NCBI GenBank assembly: GCA_004211235.1
Contig: SEEY01000224.1
Location: forward strand, 1 to 6,546
Source: Rubrivivax sp.
Lineage (GTDB): Bacteria; Pseudomonadota; Gammaproteobacteria; Burkholderiales; Burkholderiaceae
Direction: 5' to 3'
DNA: 6,546 bases
This document shows positions 4,316-6,546 of the stretch, in pieces. Position numbers and translations under genes: made by a program. The notes beneath the pieces were generated by a model that made no database searches, was not told the DNA's origin, and saw nothing but the letters and a program-made list of their open reading frames with translations. Numbering within the stretch: the stretch's first letter is position 1; each line of letters opens with the position of its first letter.

Positions 4316-6450
4316 CGACAAGTCGCGAGGCTCACCTTTCCCAGCCTCGTGTTCCGGAGGCGCCGGCCCTGATCGGCGCGCTGCTAGAAGGTCTGCCTGA
4401 ACCGGCCTGGCTCGTCGATGGCGAGACCCTCACGGTCAGCGTGATCAACCGCGCAGCCCTGCGGCTGCTCGGCCTCAAGCCGGAGCGCGCGCTGGGCCAG
4501 GCGCCAGCCTTGCTGTGTGGGTCGCTGGAGGACGAGGCCTTCTGGCAGGGCGCCGCCCGCGACCCGTTCGCACGCATCCGCTCGGACACCGTGCTGACGC
4601 ACAGCGACGGCCAGCCGCGCTGGGTGAGCCGCGCCATCAGTCCCATCCACACGCCCGAGGGTGACCGCTACTGGCTGGTGCTGCTGCACGACCAGACACG
4701 CCGACGCCGCGCCGAGGCCGAGCGGGAGACGTTGCTGGCCGAGCTGCGCGCCACGCTGGAGTCGACGGCGGACGGCATCCTGGTCGTCGACCTGGCAGGG
4801 CGCGTGCGCAGCTTCAACCGCCGCTTCGCCAAGCTCTGGGGCCTGCCTGGCGGGCTGCTGCACGAGCCCGGCGATGCCGGCCTGTGGCTGAGCCTGCAGC
4901 GCGTCATGGTCGACGGCGAGCAATACCGGCTGCGCATCGAGGCGCTGCTGGACGCGCCGCTGATGCGCTCCAGCGACGTGCTGCGGCTGGGCGACGGCCG
5001 CGTGCTGGAGCAGGTCTCGCTGCCGCAGATGAGCCGCGGCGAGCCGATCGGGCGCGTGTTCTCCTTCCGCGACCTCAGCGAAAAGCTGGCCGCCCATCAG
5101 CGCATCGAGGAACTCGGCCGCTCCGACGTGCTGACCGGCGCGCCCAACCGCCGTGCGCTGTCCGACCGCATCGTGCAGCAGATGGCTGCGGGGCCGACGG
5201 GCGACATGGCGCCGGCCTTCGCGCTGCTGCATCTCGACCTCGACCGCTTCAAGCAGATCAACGACACCCTGGGCCACAGCTATGGCGACCGGGTGCTGCG
5301 CGAGATCGTCGAAAGGCTGCGCGGCGCGGTCGGCGTCAACGACACGCTGGCCCGCCTCGGCGGTGACGAGTTCGCCCTGCTCATCGACGGCGCCCAAATG
5401 TTCGAGGCGGAGGCCGCCGCGCGTCGCGTGCAACAGCTGCTGGCCGAACCCTTCAGCTTCGACACGCTCAGCTTCACCGTGACGGCGAGTTGCGGCATCG
5501 CGCTTTTTCCCGGCGACGGCACCAAGCCCGACGAGCTGCTGGCCAGCGCCGAGCGCGCCATGCACTGGGTCAAGGAAAGTGGCCGCGCGGGATTCCGCTT
5601 TCACGTGCCGCGCAAGGAAGTCGACCTGCTGTCGCGCATGCGGCTGGACCACGCCATGCGTCAGGCCCTCACCGAGGGGCGCTTCCGCCTGCATTACCAG
5701 CCCCAGGTCGAACTCGGCAGCGACCGTGTCATCGGTGCCGAGGCGCTGATCCGCTGGCGCGACCCCGAGCGTGGCGACATCTCCCCGGGCGAGTTCATTC
5801 CGCTGGCCGAGGAGAGCGGCTTCGTGGTCGCCATCGGCGAGTGGGTGCTGCGCGAGGCTGTCGAGCAGGCCGCCCACTGGCTGAGCCGCGGCTTGCGCAT
5901 GCCGGTCGCCGTCAACGTGTCGGCACTGCAGTTCCAGCAGGCCCATTTCGTCAGCAGCGTCGCCGCCGCCCTGCGTGACGCCGCGCTGCCGCCGAGCATG
6001 CTCGAGCTGGAGCTGACCGAAAGTGTGCTGCTCGGGGACGCCGACGAGGGCCTGAAGCGCATGCAGGCGCTGGCCGCATTGGGCGTCACGCTGTCGATCG
6101 ATGACTTCGGCACCGGCTATTCATCGCTGGGCTACCTCAAGCGCTTCCCGATCCAGCGCCTCAAGATCGACCGCAGCTTCGTCCAGGGCCTGCCCGGCGA
6201 CCCCAGCGATGTCGGCATTGCCAATGCCATCGTCCAGATGGGCCGGGCGCTCGGCCTGCAGGTCATTGCCGAAGGCGTCGAGACCGAAGCGCAGCGCGAC
6301 TTCCTGGCCCAGGCCGGCTGCCACGAGTTCCAGGGCTTCCTGTTCGCGCCGGCGCTGCGGCCGGACGAGTTCGAGCAACGCGTGCGGCCACGCCGCCATG
6401 TCGTCGACGCCGCGGTATCCGGCTGGCTGGGCCTGGCCAGCGCCGGCTGA
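4312..6450 (+). CDS. PAS-PAS-GGDEF-EAL bifunctional c-di-GMP enzyme
   Basis: A 712-residue cytoplasmic signalling protein without membrane helices or signal peptide. Two PAS-type sensor domains (about 20-130 and 147-262) are joined by a charged helix rich in Arg and Glu. The GGDEF diguanylate cyclase domain (about 267-430) starts with DVLTGAPNRRAL, where GLPN is usual. It has Asp309, Asn317 and Asp318 in the GTP-binding block and an intact GGDEF at 350-354. The inhibitory RxxD site is absent: Gly341-V-N-Asp344 stands in its place. The EAL phosphodiesterase domain (about 440-690) is complete: EAL at 477-479, Asn535, ELTES with Glu567 and Glu570, Asp597-Asp598 in DDFGTG, Lys618 in LKID, and Glu654/Glu657 in AEGVET. 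Both activities, making cyclic di-GMP from two GTP and cutting it to pGpG, are therefore predicted. The PAS domains, whose ligand or cofactor is not evident, presumably decide which dominates. The GTG start overlaps the HD-GYP stop by 4 bases, and a good ribosome site precedes it, so the two genes form an operon. Confidence 0.95.
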   Translation: MTTSREAHLSQPRVPEAPALIGALLEGLPEPAWLVDGETLTVSVINRAALRLLGLKPERALGQAPALLCGSLEDEAFWQGAARDPFARIRSDTVLTHSDGQPRWVSRAISPIHTPEGDRYWLVLLHDQTRRRRAEAERETLLAELRATLESTADGILVVDLAGRVRSFNRRFAKLWGLPGGLLHEPGDAGLWLSLQRVMVDGEQYRLRIEALLDAPLMRSSDVLRLGDGRVLEQVSLPQMSRGEPIGRVFSFRDLSEKLAAHQRIEELGRSDVLTGAPNRRALSDRIVQQMAAGPTGDMAPAFALLHLDLDRFKQINDTLGHSYGDRVLREIVERLRGAVGVNDTLARLGGDEFALLIDGAQMFEAEAAARRVQQLLAEPFSFDTLSFTVTASCGIALFPGDGTKPDELLASAERAMHWVKESGRAGFRFHVPRKEVDLLSRMRLDHAMRQALTEGRFRLHYQPQVELGSDRVIGAEALIRWRDPERGDISPGEFIPLAEESGFVVAIGEWVLREAVEQAAHWLSRGLRMPVAVNVSALQFQQAHFVSSVAAALRDAALPPSMLELELTESVLLGDADEGLKRMQALAALGVTLSIDDFGTGYSSLGYLKRFPIQRLKIDRSFVQGLPGDPSDVGIANAIVQMGRALGLQVIAEGVETEAQRDFLAQAGCHEFQGFLFAPALRPDEFEQRVRPRRHVVDAAVSGWLGLASAG

Positions 6451-6460
6451 GCGGGTCATG

Positions 6461-6477
6461 GCGCGCACAATGCGCGC
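6461..6477 (+). promoter_or_regulatory. Hairpin and -10-like element directly before the DUF1840 start
   Basis: GCGCGC (6461-6466), loop ACAAT and GCGCGC (6472-6477) can form a six-pair stem that ends exactly at the ATG. CACAAT (6466-6471) is a four-of-six match to the -10 hexamer. A start site 7 bases downstream would be the A of the ATG, giving a leaderless mRNA. No Shine-Dalgarno sequence and no good -35 are present. The last bases also form the palindrome ATGCGCGCAT (6470-6479). Confidence 0.35.
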
Positions 6478-6546
6478 ATGCTCTACCGCTTCAAATCCAA
6501 GTCCGGCGCCGATGTCGTCATGCTCGCCGAGTCCGGCGAGGCCGTG
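6478..6546 (+). CDS. DUF1840 family protein (N-terminal part, runs off the window)
   Basis: The last 69 bases encode 23 residues starting MLYRFKSKSGADVVML, without a stop before the window ends. This opening closely resembles the DUF1840 family, small cytoplasmic proteins of about 100-120 residues, found mainly in Betaproteobacteria, whose function is unknown. The family normally begins MLYKFKSK and continues with a short strand such as GDVIML. The ATG at 6478 is the only start in this frame; the ATGs at 6458 and 6470 are out of frame. It follows the GGDEF-EAL stop by 27 bases on the same strand but may have its own promoter. Identification rests on a short but distinctive stretch. Confidence 0.7.
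   Translation, partial: MLYRFKSKSGADVVMLAESGEAV

Noticed and set aside
1363..6450. A functional link between the beta-glucosidase and the c-di-GMP genes, as one new system
   Set aside because: They are separated by 289 bases with no shared operator copy visible upstream of 3014, so nothing in the sequence ties the two modules together.

Overview
The window is GC-rich (I estimate close to 70% G+C, with third codon positions almost all G or C) and reads as an ordinary chromosomal segment of a betaproteobacterium. I would guess Burkholderiales, in the Roseateles/Rubrivivax/Leptothrix neighbourhood. Two things support this: an HD-GYP protein with an N-terminal DUF3391 domain, and the first codons of a DUF1840 protein, both typical of Betaproteobacteria. 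The exact genus cannot be read from this sequence. All complete genes lie on the + strand. I see no tRNA, rRNA, CRISPR array or insertion sequence.

Region 1 (about 1-2724) is a sugar-utilisation module. A few codons of an upstream gene end at 21. A LacI-family repressor follows (32-1066), then a 296-base control region, then a family 1 glycoside hydrolase (beta-glucosidase type, 1363-2724). The control region is the clearest regulatory signal in the window. Two imperfect palindromes of the form NGACA-N-CG-N-TGTCA have centres exactly 21 bp apart. The downstream one contains a perfect TTGACA -35 hexamer. The simplest reading is that the LacI-type protein represses the hydrolase gene by covering its promoter and is released by a sugar. 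The hydrolase has no signal peptide, so it should act in the cytoplasm on imported glucosides or short oligosaccharides.

Region 2 (2725-3013) is a 289-base non-coding gap. It holds several small inverted repeats, including an AT-centred palindrome near 2893 and a short GC stem followed by four T just before the next gene. I found no convincing promoter in it.

Region 3 (3014-6450) is a two-gene cyclic-di-GMP module. A DUF3391/HD-GYP phosphodiesterase-type protein overlaps by 4 bases with a PAS-PAS-GGDEF-EAL protein, so the two are probably translationally coupled. Together they carry three domain types that make or break the same second messenger. The GGDEF and EAL motifs look intact, but the GGDEF domain lacks the RxxD inhibitory site. 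The HD-GYP domain has Asn and Arg where two metal ligands of the best-studied relative are acidic.

Region 4 (6451-6546) is a 27-base gap and the start of a DUF1840 gene that runs off the window. Its start codon follows directly on a GC-rich stem and a -10-like hexamer, which suggests a leaderless transcript. No wholly new system is evident. The points most worth checking are the paired operators, the altered HD-GYP metal site and the multi-enzyme c-di-GMP operon.
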